From positions 248,001 through 312,000 of the forward strand of contig NOWV01000008.1 of assembly GCA_003344405.1 (NCBI GenBank): a DNA stretch of 64,000 bases, read 5' to 3'. Shown one piece after another: positions 39,926 to 51,300 of this stretch (its first letter is position 1; the number at the start of each line of letters is the position of its first letter). The position numbers and the translations under genes are program-made. The notes beneath the pieces are model-generated. The model did no database searches. It was not told the origin of the DNA and saw only the letters and a list, made by a program, of their open reading frames with translations. This DNA is from Trichoplax sp. H2. Its lineage: Eukaryota > Placozoa > Uniplacotomia > Trichoplacea.

Positions 39926-42900
39926 CTAAGCAGTGTTCTCGCTTGGATTGGTTGTTGCCCCGGCAGTTAATTGACGTAGCACTAATTTTTTATAAACACC
40001 ACCTTGTTCTATTAATTGATCATGGGTTCCTTCTTCAACAATTCTGCCTTTGTCTATAACTAAAACCTATATACGTACATCAATACAAATATTTAGGATT
40101 GGATGAATAACTTAATACGCAGTTTTTAAATCAAAACCTATAAATAAAATATTAATGGCTATTGCAAAAAATATGGAGTAGGCATGCTGTCAAGTACTAA
40201 TGAGATAAAGATGTGGTATTCAGTATCTTGCGATTGTGTCCACGTAAAAGTTAAAAATAACATTATTTCAACTACAAAAGGTTGAAAATTACTTTCAATA
40301 CGCGGTGAACTAAATATAAACTTTAGATCAGATACCTTTGAAGCACTTCGAACAGTAGACAAGCGGTGAGCAATGACCAAGACGGTTCTTCCATTCATAG
40401 CTCGATCAATAGCTTCTTGCACAAGATACTCGCTTTCAGCGTCAAGCGCGCTTGTGGCCTATCGTAGAATAGGTTCAAGCATAGTATTAATTTAATCGGA
40501 GTTCAAACGTAGCATTTACCATAAATTGTTAATATGAAGGAGTGAAACTAAGTTAAACACCTCATCCAGAAGTAACAAAGAAGGATTCTTAATTAATGCT
40601 CTAGCGATAGCAACTCTCTGCTTCTGACCACCAGATAATCGAACTCCCCGTTCACCAACAAGTGTATCATAACCTTCCTAAAATATTAACACAAATTTAT
40701 AATAATGTTGGGTGAATCTTCAGTAAGCAATACTTGACCATAGGCGCTATAACATTTACAAAATTTCTTTCATTTCCTTATGCTTACGCTAAAAGATGTG
40801 ATAAAGTCGTGGGCGTTTGCCTGCTTCGCAGCTTCTTCGATCTATAAATAAGAAATTTAAATTATTATCATTACAATAATAAAGGACATAAAACATTGCA
40901 CAATCTGTGATACCTCGGATCGAGTTGCATCGCATCCGTACTGAATGTTATCATAAATCGAACAAGCAAATAAAATTGGTTCTTGGCTAACTAAACCGAT
41001 ATTATCTCGGAGCCAAACTGCATCGACATTTCTTAGATCATCATCGCCTAGAATTATATTTGAACAATTTACATAAGTAGGTTACGTTTCGCACTCAGTA
41101 TTCTGGGCATTAAGATGTAGCTTGATCTGATTTCTATCAGATACCATTTATAGAATACGATATATCAATGTACCTAAAGCAATAGACCCAGTATTCGGAT
41201 GATAGAACTGCTCGATGAGATTAACCGTGGTGGATTTACCGCCACCTGAAGGTCCCACAAGTGCAACCATCTCACCAGGTTTAATTTTAAAGTTAATGTC
41301 CTAAAATCATTCCGTGAATTAAAGTACATTTCTACCGTATTAGATCGTATTTGTTGATTTATTATCATTTATAGAAATTATTGCATAATCCCATACAGCA
41401 ATAGTACGCTATATTAGACTTGAAATAATGTACCTTGAGTACTTCCGTATCAGATCTAGCTGGATACTTGAAAGACACTTCTTTAAATTCCAATACTTTA
41501 AAAACCAATAAATTCAATTATTCTTCTACTAAGCATAAAACGACAAATGACATTACGTAGCGAAATGTTACAAGTTTTATTACCTCCCTGAAACTTTTGT
41601 GGTTTCAAGCCACCTTCTAACTTAAGTTCAGGATCACGATCCATCAGTTCAAACATTCTTACCGATGCACCAACGGCCTTTGTGTAAAGGTTTTGCGAGT
41701 ATCATCAAAAGATAATACGTTATTTAAAATAGATCGATTATGACTAGTTTTATTAATATATTGTCTGGCCATAGAACTATCGAAAAATTGTTTTAGGTTA
41801 TTGACAACTAAAAGCATCCGATTGAGGGAAATTATATCGCGAATATCTAAATTAGTCGATATCTCAACTTATTTTACTATATTTAGATGTTAAGCCTTTA
41901 GAATAAGTTTAAAATAAATCAAGTTGTAAGAAATTAAGCGAACCTGCATAAAGTCACCATATAACGATGTAATAAAGGCAAAAGCCATGGCTACATTTAA
42001 AGCGTATAGCATAAAAGCTATTCGAAATTAAATCAATCTTTTAATACGTTGCCAAATTCATAGGCTTAGCAAATGACTATTAATAGGGATTTATGACTAT
42101 AATATTTGCTCACAGGTTAATAGACCAGCAGTTAAATGACCCTCTAAAACTTGCTTTGCTCCAAACCATAGCACCAAGACGATTGCACCCTATTGAAAAG
42201 TTGGTACATTTGCAATGGATAGAATCAATACTTTTAAATACGAAATGGTCAGATGAAGTTAAAATCAAGGTATTACCTGAGCAAATATCCCCATGTATCC
42301 ATTAAATAAGCCTATGCATATCGTAAGATAAAAAATTTAAGAAGTTACCTAAGATTATAGTCTAATAATTTCGTGAATATTTTTTGTTTGACCCACCAGT
42401 ATATAAAGCTAACTTTCGGCCGATGTTATAACTATTTTCAATCATTTCTCCGTAATGGTTCATTGTCTTTTTTTCACCGTTAAATGACCGTACGGTTCTA
42501 ATATTACCGATAGTTTCCTCAGCCACATTTGAGGCATTTGCTAATTCATCTTGAAATTTCTTTCGCAAATCTCTTAGTTTTCTTCCTGTAATCGAATTGA
42601 TAAATGTACCATTTAACCAAAAAGAAGCCCCAAGTGGAGCAATAAGGTATTGATACAATTTTATTATTTAGTAATGAGGAGAATTCAATATACTGTATAA
42701 ATTTAAATAATATTTTATGGCTGAGTTGCTTAATTCATAAGTACCATAAAGGACTGCCATGATAGCAATAATCGGCACAACAGCCAGTAGTACACCAGTA
42801 ACAGATGGGCTTAGAATAAACATGACAATCAATGAACCAATAATTTGCAATATATAACGCAGTAACATTGAAATGTTAACCTGTACCATAATAGAAACAT

Positions 42901-45401
42901 ATAAAGAGGTTATTAGGATAGATCATTACATCTTTGTAACTATAAATGAATCATTAAAAGGTTTTAGATCTATTAGTTATCACTCGAGAACAGTGAATGA
43001 ACAAGTGCCATGATTTACTATATTACTAGCGAGTAGAGATGGCTTCAACATAATACTATATTCAGTATCAGTTTTATTAAATATCATTTCGAGGTAGCAT
43101 AGGCAAAATTTGGGAAATTAATCATAAAGTAGAGAAATTTCAATTAGGGCCAATAATAATATTACCATGAAATGAGATAGAAACACTACTTATAACTTCG
43201 CTAGGATAAGATCCAACTACAGAGTATTCAAAGAGGCATGGAAAAGCAAGATTGAAACAATTTATTACTCACAGTAACAGCGTTTTGTATGACGGCAGTA
43301 TCGGATGACAGCCTATTCGTTAATTCACCAGTTCTATTCTTATCGAAAAATCCGATTTCTTGCACGATAATGGCATTAAATAGCTAAAGCATAATAAATA
43401 AACATCATTAGAAAGAATACCATTGACATAATAAAGCTTAACAGTTGATAGTACAACAATGGACAAGTGCACGTTTACCATTTTCCGAATTCTTGCCACT
43501 AATCGTTCACCAGCTAAAGTGAATAACCAAGAACGGAAAAAGCTAGCAATGGATCCACCGACGTAAATTGCAAGTAGAATCACCACCGTTGTATTTAGAC
43601 CTCCTGGTAAAACAATGAGAATGATAGTTTAGCGTGTTTGATTTCAAACATAAACATTTCGATTTCGAGCAAATTACGTTCTTAATGAATGGATAGTAAA
43701 CAAAGTGAACAAGGAAACTTGGCCTAGTGAGCCACTAACACGGTCTATAACTTTAGATCGATGAGTATTGACAAATGATTAATAAAGTAAATAGCACTGA
43801 TTAACTAATTATAGTTTATTTTAATAAATTGATACATAGATGCATATGACTACTTCATTGAAGTAGTAGCCACAGAATTACAGCTTCAGTTTACGCATCT
43901 TAACTAAAATTACATTAGATACTTTTATCAGATTGTATTAATTCATTTTTAAAATTTTAGTTACTGTTTTGTCAACTAATGTATCCTTGTGTAATATGAA
44001 CAACGGAGAATACCAGCGATTTATGTTCGCTATTTAATTAAACGGTATCTTTTCGGTGTCTATATGACTGCTTAGTAACGTATACATAGATAGTGGCTAG
44101 CTTACGATTTTTATCTACTGAAATTAAAATTGGTCATGATTAGCCATGAATCTTTAAGACATGTGAGAAAATCTCAATCGAGAACTATCAGTGTTTTTAT
44201 AGCGAGTCCAAGTGAGTAAATTCTTGTCGAAAAAATGTGAGAAAGATACATGTGTAAATAAATATCACTCCTACGATTGAATGTTTCTAAAACAAGAAGA
44301 TAGAGCAAACCTTCGTTGCGAGTAATAGCATTGTTGATAACTTGACCAAAGAAATAAGGAGCGATCATTAAAGTACCGCTCGATACTAGCAAGGCTAGAA
44401 CACCACCAAGTATAATCCAAAATTCCTATAATGAGTTGGGAAAGAGTTTGAGGATCAAAGTTGTAAGTGTATGCTTGGTATCATTTGCATAGGTAAGTAC
44501 GTTATTAACAGTCAATAAGCATACAGGTAATTCACCAATTATAATGATTGACATCTTTTCGTAACGGTACAAATTTGCATTCTACAACGTATAATGTGCA
44601 GTTGCGTCTGCTTGTACTGTATGCTTAGATTACAGTATGTTTACTAATTCTTTTTTTGATACTTGCTACTAAGTACAATCACAACGAGACTACTATCGAG
44701 CGACATCTAACCTCTTTAGCTAAACCAAGAACTCGACGCAAATTAGCTGTGCCTTTCGAAGGATTAAATTTTCGATATTGTCCAACGCGACTGATTAAAG
44801 TATTGGCTGGTAAAGTAGCTACTAATTCGATGAGGGTAAAGACAAGTGAGGCAATAGCACAACCGACATAACTGGAATTCATGGCTGCTCGATCGGCCTT
44901 GGAAGCCGGTAAATAAAGAAGGATTAATTTTGCCATAGAATAGGCCATAAATCCTAAAGTGAAAAGGATTGAAAGAAATAACACTATTGTTTTCCTTCGT
45001 AGTAAGCCGGTACCGCGCGGATGATCGATGATGATTGCAGCAGTATCTTCAAATCTTGTCCATAACAAGAATAACAAGATCATTCTAGCTAAAGCTAAAC
45101 ACGCTAAATCAAACACCGACGTGGTGATCGTAAAATGAAATATACTCTTTCTTAACTGAGTAGAATCACCACCGGCTAGCCATAAAGTAACACAAGTAAT
45201 ACCGTCGATCAATAGAATTAAGCGTAAAAGGTTATTATATCGCATAAACGGCAATGTGAACGGCTTGAGTATTTTAACACGGACTTCAGCTTCATCCGTT
45301 TGGGTATTCCCTCCATTCACTTTATCGTTATTATTAATGAGATAACGAGTATCATGATTCTGATCAATTTCAATGGAGTCACTGGTCTGGCTAGAACTCA
45401 T
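39926..45401 (-). CDS. ABCB/TAP-like ABC half-transporter, 17 exons
   Basis: Joined exons: 45401-44712, 44425-44311, 43603-43479, 43383-43273, 42880-42745, 42585-42397, 42311-42277, 42189-42114, 42017-41944, 41677-41584, 41495-41434, 41300-41174, 41047-40914, 40841-40788, 40677-40561, 40458-40336, 40066-39926. All junctions are GT-AG and in phase, giving 800 aa. Exon 1 encodes an extra N-terminal four-helix domain (about 57-77, 89-113, 138-165, 177-198), like TMD0 of TAPL/ABCB9. A six-helix core and one nucleotide-binding domain follow: YPAR A-loop, Walker [10 protein letters not shown] (585-593), Q633, LSGGQ (688-692), Walker B LLLLDE (708-713), SALD, H744. All catalytic residues are present. 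Half-transporters dimerise; TAPL exports peptides into lysosomes, so a peptide-type substrate is inferred. The core also resembles plant TAP-like and ABCB10 proteins, so exact orthology is open. The TTG nine codons upstream of the chosen ATG is unlikely as a start. Confidence 0.93.
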
Positions 45402-45558
45402 CTTGGTATAGAATACGTCGAATAGCAAAGTAGAAATGATTCCACAACAAGATTGGATGGGTTGGAGACCAACAGATTGTTGAAATTCTTCAAGTTGAGA
45501 GCGCGACGAACGAGGATGGGGGGGGGAGAAAGTGCAGCAAGATTTGGCCGTCGACGCG

Positions 45559-45566
45559 TTTATATA
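45559..45566 (-). promoter_or_regulatory. Candidate TATA box of the ABC gene
   Basis: On the minus strand this reads TATATAAA, followed by a GC-rich stretch (CGCGTCGACGG). It lies about 160 bases upstream of the ABC transporter ATG, inside a locally GC- and CpG-rich region (about 45500-45790). Spacing would place transcription start near 45535. Inferred from sequence only. Confidence 0.4.
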
Positions 45567-45789
45567 CTACCGTAGACGATGTGGTAGGGGTGACACTATG
45601 GATGAGCACGTCCACGTATGGTGACGCTCTGAACGTACACAGGTCGGCTGTAACCAATAAGATAATGCATATTGAATGACTCTTTTTAAGGTGACGGTGT
45701 TCCTTTGTATGTCCGTCACCTAGACAGTGTATGAAATACAATACGGGCGTGAGACCGGCTGATTGACAATGGTGCGCGACACCCTCTAC

Positions 45790-46099
45790 TGCGGCGGCGT
45801 ACGATTGACTTTGGGCTATGGATGCTGACTCTACAGCCTACTACCCTACTGGTTCATACAGTAGGTGTGATTTCTTACTCTATCCTATAGCCAATCGTGT
45901 TGTACTCCTTTTACTACAGCATTTTTGCGTCACCCATGACATCATGCTAACTGACCCAAAAATGTAAACGTGGACGTTGTCCTAATGTCATAACATAGCT
46001 GTACCAAACAATACTAACAGTCGGTACTAGCAATGGAGAATCCCCACTTGTCCTCCATCTTTCTTTATTGACCGATCAATCGGTTAATTTATGCTTCGT
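45790..46099. other. Spacer between divergent ABC and FBXO21 genes
   Basis: Unique sequence between the GC-rich ABC promoter region and the tandem array. No open frame of note. It may contain regulatory DNA for the divergent gene pair, but no element is identifiable by eye. Confidence 0.4.
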
Positions 46100-46900
46100 C
46101 ATTTTTACTTCTACTGTAAACCAACTATATAATAAGCTTTTATAAAGCTAGGTGGCATTGTAATCAATCAATCGGCACCATTTAATCGTTCAAATACTGC
46201 TCTATTTACTTATTTCTTTCTATTTCATATTGCTTGAACTATAAACCAACTACGTCAACAAGCTTATACAAAGCTACGTAGCATTGTAATCGATCGATCC
46301 ACTCAATTTAGTCGGTCAAATGCTACTCTATTAACTTATTTATTTCTATCTCATTTTGCAATTACGTCAACAAGCTTTTACAAAGCTGCGTAGCATTATA
46401 ATCAATCGATCTACTCAATTTAGTCGGTCAAATGCTACTCTATTAACTTATTTATTTCTATCTCATTTTGTAACTACGCCAATTATCTTTTACATAGCTA
46501 CGTAGTATTACAATCAAATCAATCCACTCAATTTAGTCGGTCAAATACTACTCTATTAACTTATTTATTTCCAACTCATTTTGTAATTACGTCAACAAGC
46601 TTTTACAAAGCTACGTAGCATTATAATCAATCATTCCACTCCATTTCGTCTCTTAAATACTATTCTATTAACTTCTTTCTATCTCGCGTTGCTTCTGCCG
46701 CAAACAAAGTTAACTACGTCAATAAGCTTATTCTATAAAGCTTCGCAGCATTGTAATCAATCAATTAGCTCAATTTAGTCTCTCAAATACTACTCTACCA
46801 ACTCCTTTCTATCTCGCTTTGCTTCTACTGTAAACCAACTGCGTCAATAACCTTTTAAAAATAACAAAGCTACGTAATATTATGATATAAACTAAGCCAA
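46100..46900. repeat. Tandem array, about 7 units of 110-130 bp
   Basis: Each unit contains AAGCTTTTACAAAGCTACGTAG (itself partly self-complementary), then CATTGTAATCAATCGATC, CTCAATTTAGTCGGTCAAATACTACTCTATTAACTT and a CTATCTCATTTTG tail. Anchors lie near 46133, 46260, 46371, 46485, 46597, 46727 and 46850. The middle copies are very similar, so this array is younger than those at 8.3 and 34.4 kb. Confidence 0.88.
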
Positions 46901-47675
46901 ACCAAACTATAAATAGATCCTTTTATACGGATATGTTGCAAGAGTAGTTTCAGCAGTTACTTGCAGTTAACAGATCATCTATAAAAATACGCCAAGGGTA
47001 ACACTGGTAGTCTACTTCCTGGTAGAGCTTAAATCGTTTTCAAGTAGATAGTACATAGAAGTTGTCGACCATGCTGGACATGAGTGAGGATAGAGCGCTC
47101 ATCTATTGGCATGTCATAGATCGATAATGTTATTAATCCATAGCAACTTTGCTGCAGTAGAAGCTTATGCTTACTCCCAAGTCCAATAGGCAAGGCACAA
47201 CCTGAATCTAAATCCCATACCATTTAATATGATTATTCTAAATTATCCTTTGGGTAAATTAAAAGTTCTTCATAAATGAAACTATAATTTATTATTTTGT
47301 TATATCAATCGTATATATAAACTGCATATGTAGGCATATATTAATTGATTATATATATATATATGTATATACTGTATGTTTGGCATACTAAAACGAGCCC
47401 TTTCATAGCGAATGCTGACGTACTATCCGGTAAAATGCACAATCACGATTACTTAGTGGCTTCGAGTATATAAGGGACGTATGTATGGCATGCAATTTTC
47501 ATCGTATGCAAATCATAATGGATCTTAAATCACAGCTTGCGACGATTTACAGTACTACTCTATATTTTAGGTCGACATAAAATTGATGACAGAAAATCCC
47601 CCAATTTTTATACATTTGTTTTCAGCCCAAAATCGTGAAAAATACCAAGTCCAATTAGACCTGAGAAAGGTTGGG
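46901..47675. other. Intergenic, no gene recognised
   Basis: Contains an AT dinucleotide run (about 47351-47371). A 64-codon minus-strand open frame at 47029-47223 begins MVWDLDSG but has no further WD-repeat features and no splice context that extends it. Nothing else was supported. Confidence 0.45.
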
Positions 47676-48095
47676 TTACATGACTATGACAGTGCATCGT
47701 AAAGAATCACCATAACGACATTACAAGGTAGTAGCACGCGTCTAGAAATATACTGTATCAATCATCGAATCCCGATTGAATGGAAAGATAGATATTAGCA
47801 CCCAATATTTGACTATGCATGAATCAATGCATTACCAGGCACTTCTGATGATAGCAAATGTCTCTCTTCTGCTTCTGTGGTAGGCTTACATGACTATGAC
47901 AGTGCATAGTAAAAAATCACCATAACGACACTACAAGGTAGTAGCACGCGTTTAGAAATATACTGTATCAATCATCGAATCCAGATTGAATGCAAAGATA
48001 GATATTAGCACCCAATATTTGACTATGCATGAATCAATGTATTACCAGGCACTTCTGATGATAGCAAATCTCTCTCTTCTGCTACTGTGGTAGAG
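47676..48095. repeat. Tandem duplication, 2 x 210 bp
   Basis: Two copies start at 47676 and 47886 (TTACATGACTATGACAGTGC) and each ends TTCTGC.(A/T)CTGTGGTAG. They are nearly identical apart from scattered substitutions, so the duplication is recent. It ends about 250 bp upstream of the FBXO21-like start codon and may contribute to that promoter. Confidence 0.92.
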
Positions 48096-48169
48096 GCCTT
48101 GGCAAGGCGCAAGGCGCAATTTACGCCATACAATTTTCGACGCCATCTTGCCATCGAAGGAATCGCGTT

Positions 48170-48261
48170 CAGTACTATACAGTACAGTACAGACAGTACT
48201 ACTGTACAGTACGGCATAGTACTGTGCTTTACAGTACACTGTACTGTACCGTATTGTACCA
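48170..48261. promoter_or_regulatory. GTACTGTA-rich palindromic cluster
   Basis: About 90 bases built largely from AGTAC, CAGTAC and GTACTGTAC words in both orientations. The stretch is nearly self-complementary and could form hairpins. It lies 80-170 bases upstream of the FBXO21-like ATG at 48342. Both strands are open here only because the repeat lacks stop triplets. It may be a promoter element or a simple palindromic repeat. Confidence 0.5.
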
Positions 48262-48341
48262 CACATCGCTGCTGTCGCAGGGAGAAATCTTGAGGTGGTG
48301 TTTCGAGGCTTCTTTCCTGTTTAAATTGACTTTGGCAAGAA

Positions 48342-51300
48342 ATGGCGATGGACTACCTCGATTATAGCATTAACCTCTTAAATCTGCCGGATGAAGTAAT
48401 CGAATTCATTATAACTACAAGCAGCTTAGGACTTTTAGATATTATCCATGTATCTGCGACTTGTAAGCAGCTGCGAGACATTGCTTGCAGTTCCACTGTT
48501 TGGCAACATCTTTCAAGATCAAGGTTGGTCCATTTGTGGTTAATATATATATATGTTACCTATACATATATATTTATTTGATATGCGTACAACTGCTACT
48601 ATTACTAATATTGCTTATGAGTAGACCTGACTAAGCGTTAGGGCTATTCTAAGCTCTCGAATAAAGTAAATTGTTCGTGGAAAGAGCGAAACTAGTACTA
48701 TGAAGAATTGCTAATGCTGTCACTCTTGATCATTCCTTGCAATCGATACTATTCATTACACCGGCTGTACTCAATTTTGACCAATAATTAATTAATTAAT
48801 ATATAATTAAGAAGAGATTGGTACAGTAGTCATGGAATAGTAGAACCTGCAGTAGGCTTACCTTTAGTGCTAGCCAATTTACCTTCCGTACAACCTGTAT
48901 TACATTATTTGTCATTTATAGGATTATATCAGGTCATAGACTACTACAAATAGACCAGTTCTATTTTTAATGGTCCATAATCAAATACTCAATGCTTACG
49001 GTAGAGTAAGGTAACAGTGGACCTGCAATAGATTCCCCACTAGTGCTAGCCAATTTACATTCCTTACAAGTTGTATTACATGACTTATCATTTATATCAA
49101 GTCATAGACTACTAAAAATAAAACGATTCTACTGAATACTAGTCCATGATCAAGTACTCAACGTTTACGGTAGAGTAATGCAACAGTGGACATGCAGTCG
49201 ACTCACCATCAGTGCTAGCCTATTGATATTCTGTACAACTTGTATTACATGTCATTTATATCAAGTCATGGACTACTAAAATAAAACAGTTCTATTTTTA
49301 GTAGTCCATGATCAAGTACTCAATGTTTGCGGTAGAGTAAGGCAACAGTGGATCTGCATTGTACTCACCATTAGTGCTGGTTAAGTTACATGCCTTGCAA
49401 GTTGTGTATTACTGTATATTACTTGTCATTTATATCAAGTCATAGACTACTAAAAATAAAACGATTCTACTTTTACTAGTCTATCATCAATTACTTAATG
49501 TTTATGGTAAACTACCGGGTAGAGTAATGCAACACTGGACCTGCAGTGGACTCACCATTAATGCTAGCAAATTGACATTTTGTACAACCTTTATTACATT
49601 ACTTGTCGTCGATATCAACTACTCAATGTTTACGAATAAGATCAGTACAGTACTGAATCATAGTAAATTTTTATTCCGTTCAACCTATATTACATGTCTT
49701 GCCATCTATCAAGTTCTACGTGACTGATACTCAAATCTAGCTGAAAGTTGTCAATACTATGTATAATTAGAATGATTTTAAGTCTTAAATGAATAACCTA
49801 TACAGTACCTGCTTAGAGTAGTTGATTATTCAACGCTGCCTATCAGTTGCTAAAGTAAATGAATTTATTTGAATACTTTGTCCAAATTGCTGATATCAGG
49901 TGGTCAAAATGGAGTCCTAAATTAACTGGTCTTGTACTAGATTGGTATCAAATATACAAAGCAAGACATAAGTTGGAGTCTCAATTCCAAGTTGAATTAG
50001 CCCAGATGAATGAAAAATATTTCAATGATGATATATTACCCCGTCAGGCTTATCAAACTTTTGTTAATTTGATACTAAGTGACGATCACAACATTACCAC
50101 GGAAACATTGTACGAATATTTAGCCACCATTTTATCTGATAAAAGGTAAGAAACGCGATAATATGATGATAATATTCAACTACTTATGCTTACATACTAC
50201 TGCTTCAGTAAACCTTTTGGCTATTCTTAGACGTTAACTTTTCCGGTCTAATTTATGTAACGTAAGCGAATGACAGAGATACACAATTATTATACGTATC
50301 ATTCATTTTAGCTTACGATTCAGTTATCTTCTTTGCTATTCCTCTTTGTAGACTTTACAGGATTATTCTATGTAATAGAATCAAGTGATGAGAACTAACT
50401 ATTATACATTTCATTCATTTTAGCTTAATAAATAGGATAATTACTTGTTTTTGAAAAAGTAATGTTCTTTCAGCACGTAGTAATTATAATAAAGTTACCA
50501 TCTTTTCCTTAACCCGAACATGTCTTCCATGATTAATATCGTTATCCTTGAAATTGCAGTCAACATAATTTAACGTTGAAATATTACGGGAAAAGAGTAT
50601 TCAATAATGTTTGCCTCCAGTCAATATTGAAAGAATTTTTGCAAATGGACGATGATAAAATAAACTTGGAGGAAGGTGCTGTTATCATTTCAACATGGTT
50701 AATGCCATCCTTGGGTATAGTGCATGAAGATAGCGTGTATAAACAACTGGATTCAATTGCTTACCAGGTGCAAAAGAAGCTGATAAATACCAAGAATGGT
50801 CAACAACTTTTAGAAAGGTTTCAAAATTCAAATGGCTATGGTACGTAAATCAAATAAATATATTATGATGTTCATGTTTATAAATTATTTGTCCTTGATG
50901 TAGCTATAGACTATTATTTCATCTAGCCGACAGCTGATTAATATAGGATGGTGTACGTAACCATCATTATTCTATTCTTGCTGCATTTCATTAGTTTATA
51001 CTAGCTTGTCGCAACTTCTTGAGTCAGATAATGTTATTTGTTAAGTACACTTTTATTATATCTACTAACAATAAATAATTACCCTACAAATGCACGCAAC
51101 CGCACATCAATAGGAACACCGTAATTATCTGTAAAAATTTTTCCTGGCAAAAATTAGTCTCTTAATTTGCTGTACCTTTCTTGATTACTACTACTTGCTA
51201 TTAAATCTATCGTCAAGATTATAACATAAATAATTCGATAAAATATAATGAGTGGTTTTACAAGATATATTTTTCTGATTTCAGTCACCGATTACAATTA

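Noticed and set aside
41174-41368. 64-codon minus-strand frame over the Walker A exon
   Set aside because: Wrong frame. The correct frame of the same exon gives GPSGGGKST and joins its neighbours in phase.
42093-42305. 70-codon plus-strand open frame
   Set aside because: It lies opposite exons 7 and 8 of the ABC transporter and is a shadow of the minus-strand coding sequence.
44656-44871. 71-codon plus-strand open frame
   Set aside because: It is antisense to exon 1 of the ABC transporter, with no motif of its own.
47029-47223. Minus-strand frame beginning MVWDLDSG
   Set aside because: The start resembles a WD-repeat fragment, but there is no GH dipeptide, no second repeat and no neighbouring exon that continues it.
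48023-48293. Overlapping open frames on both strands
   Set aside because: The region is the 210-bp duplication plus the GTAC-rich palindrome, which lacks stops in several frames. Peptides are low-complexity and run into the promoter of the FBXO21-like gene.
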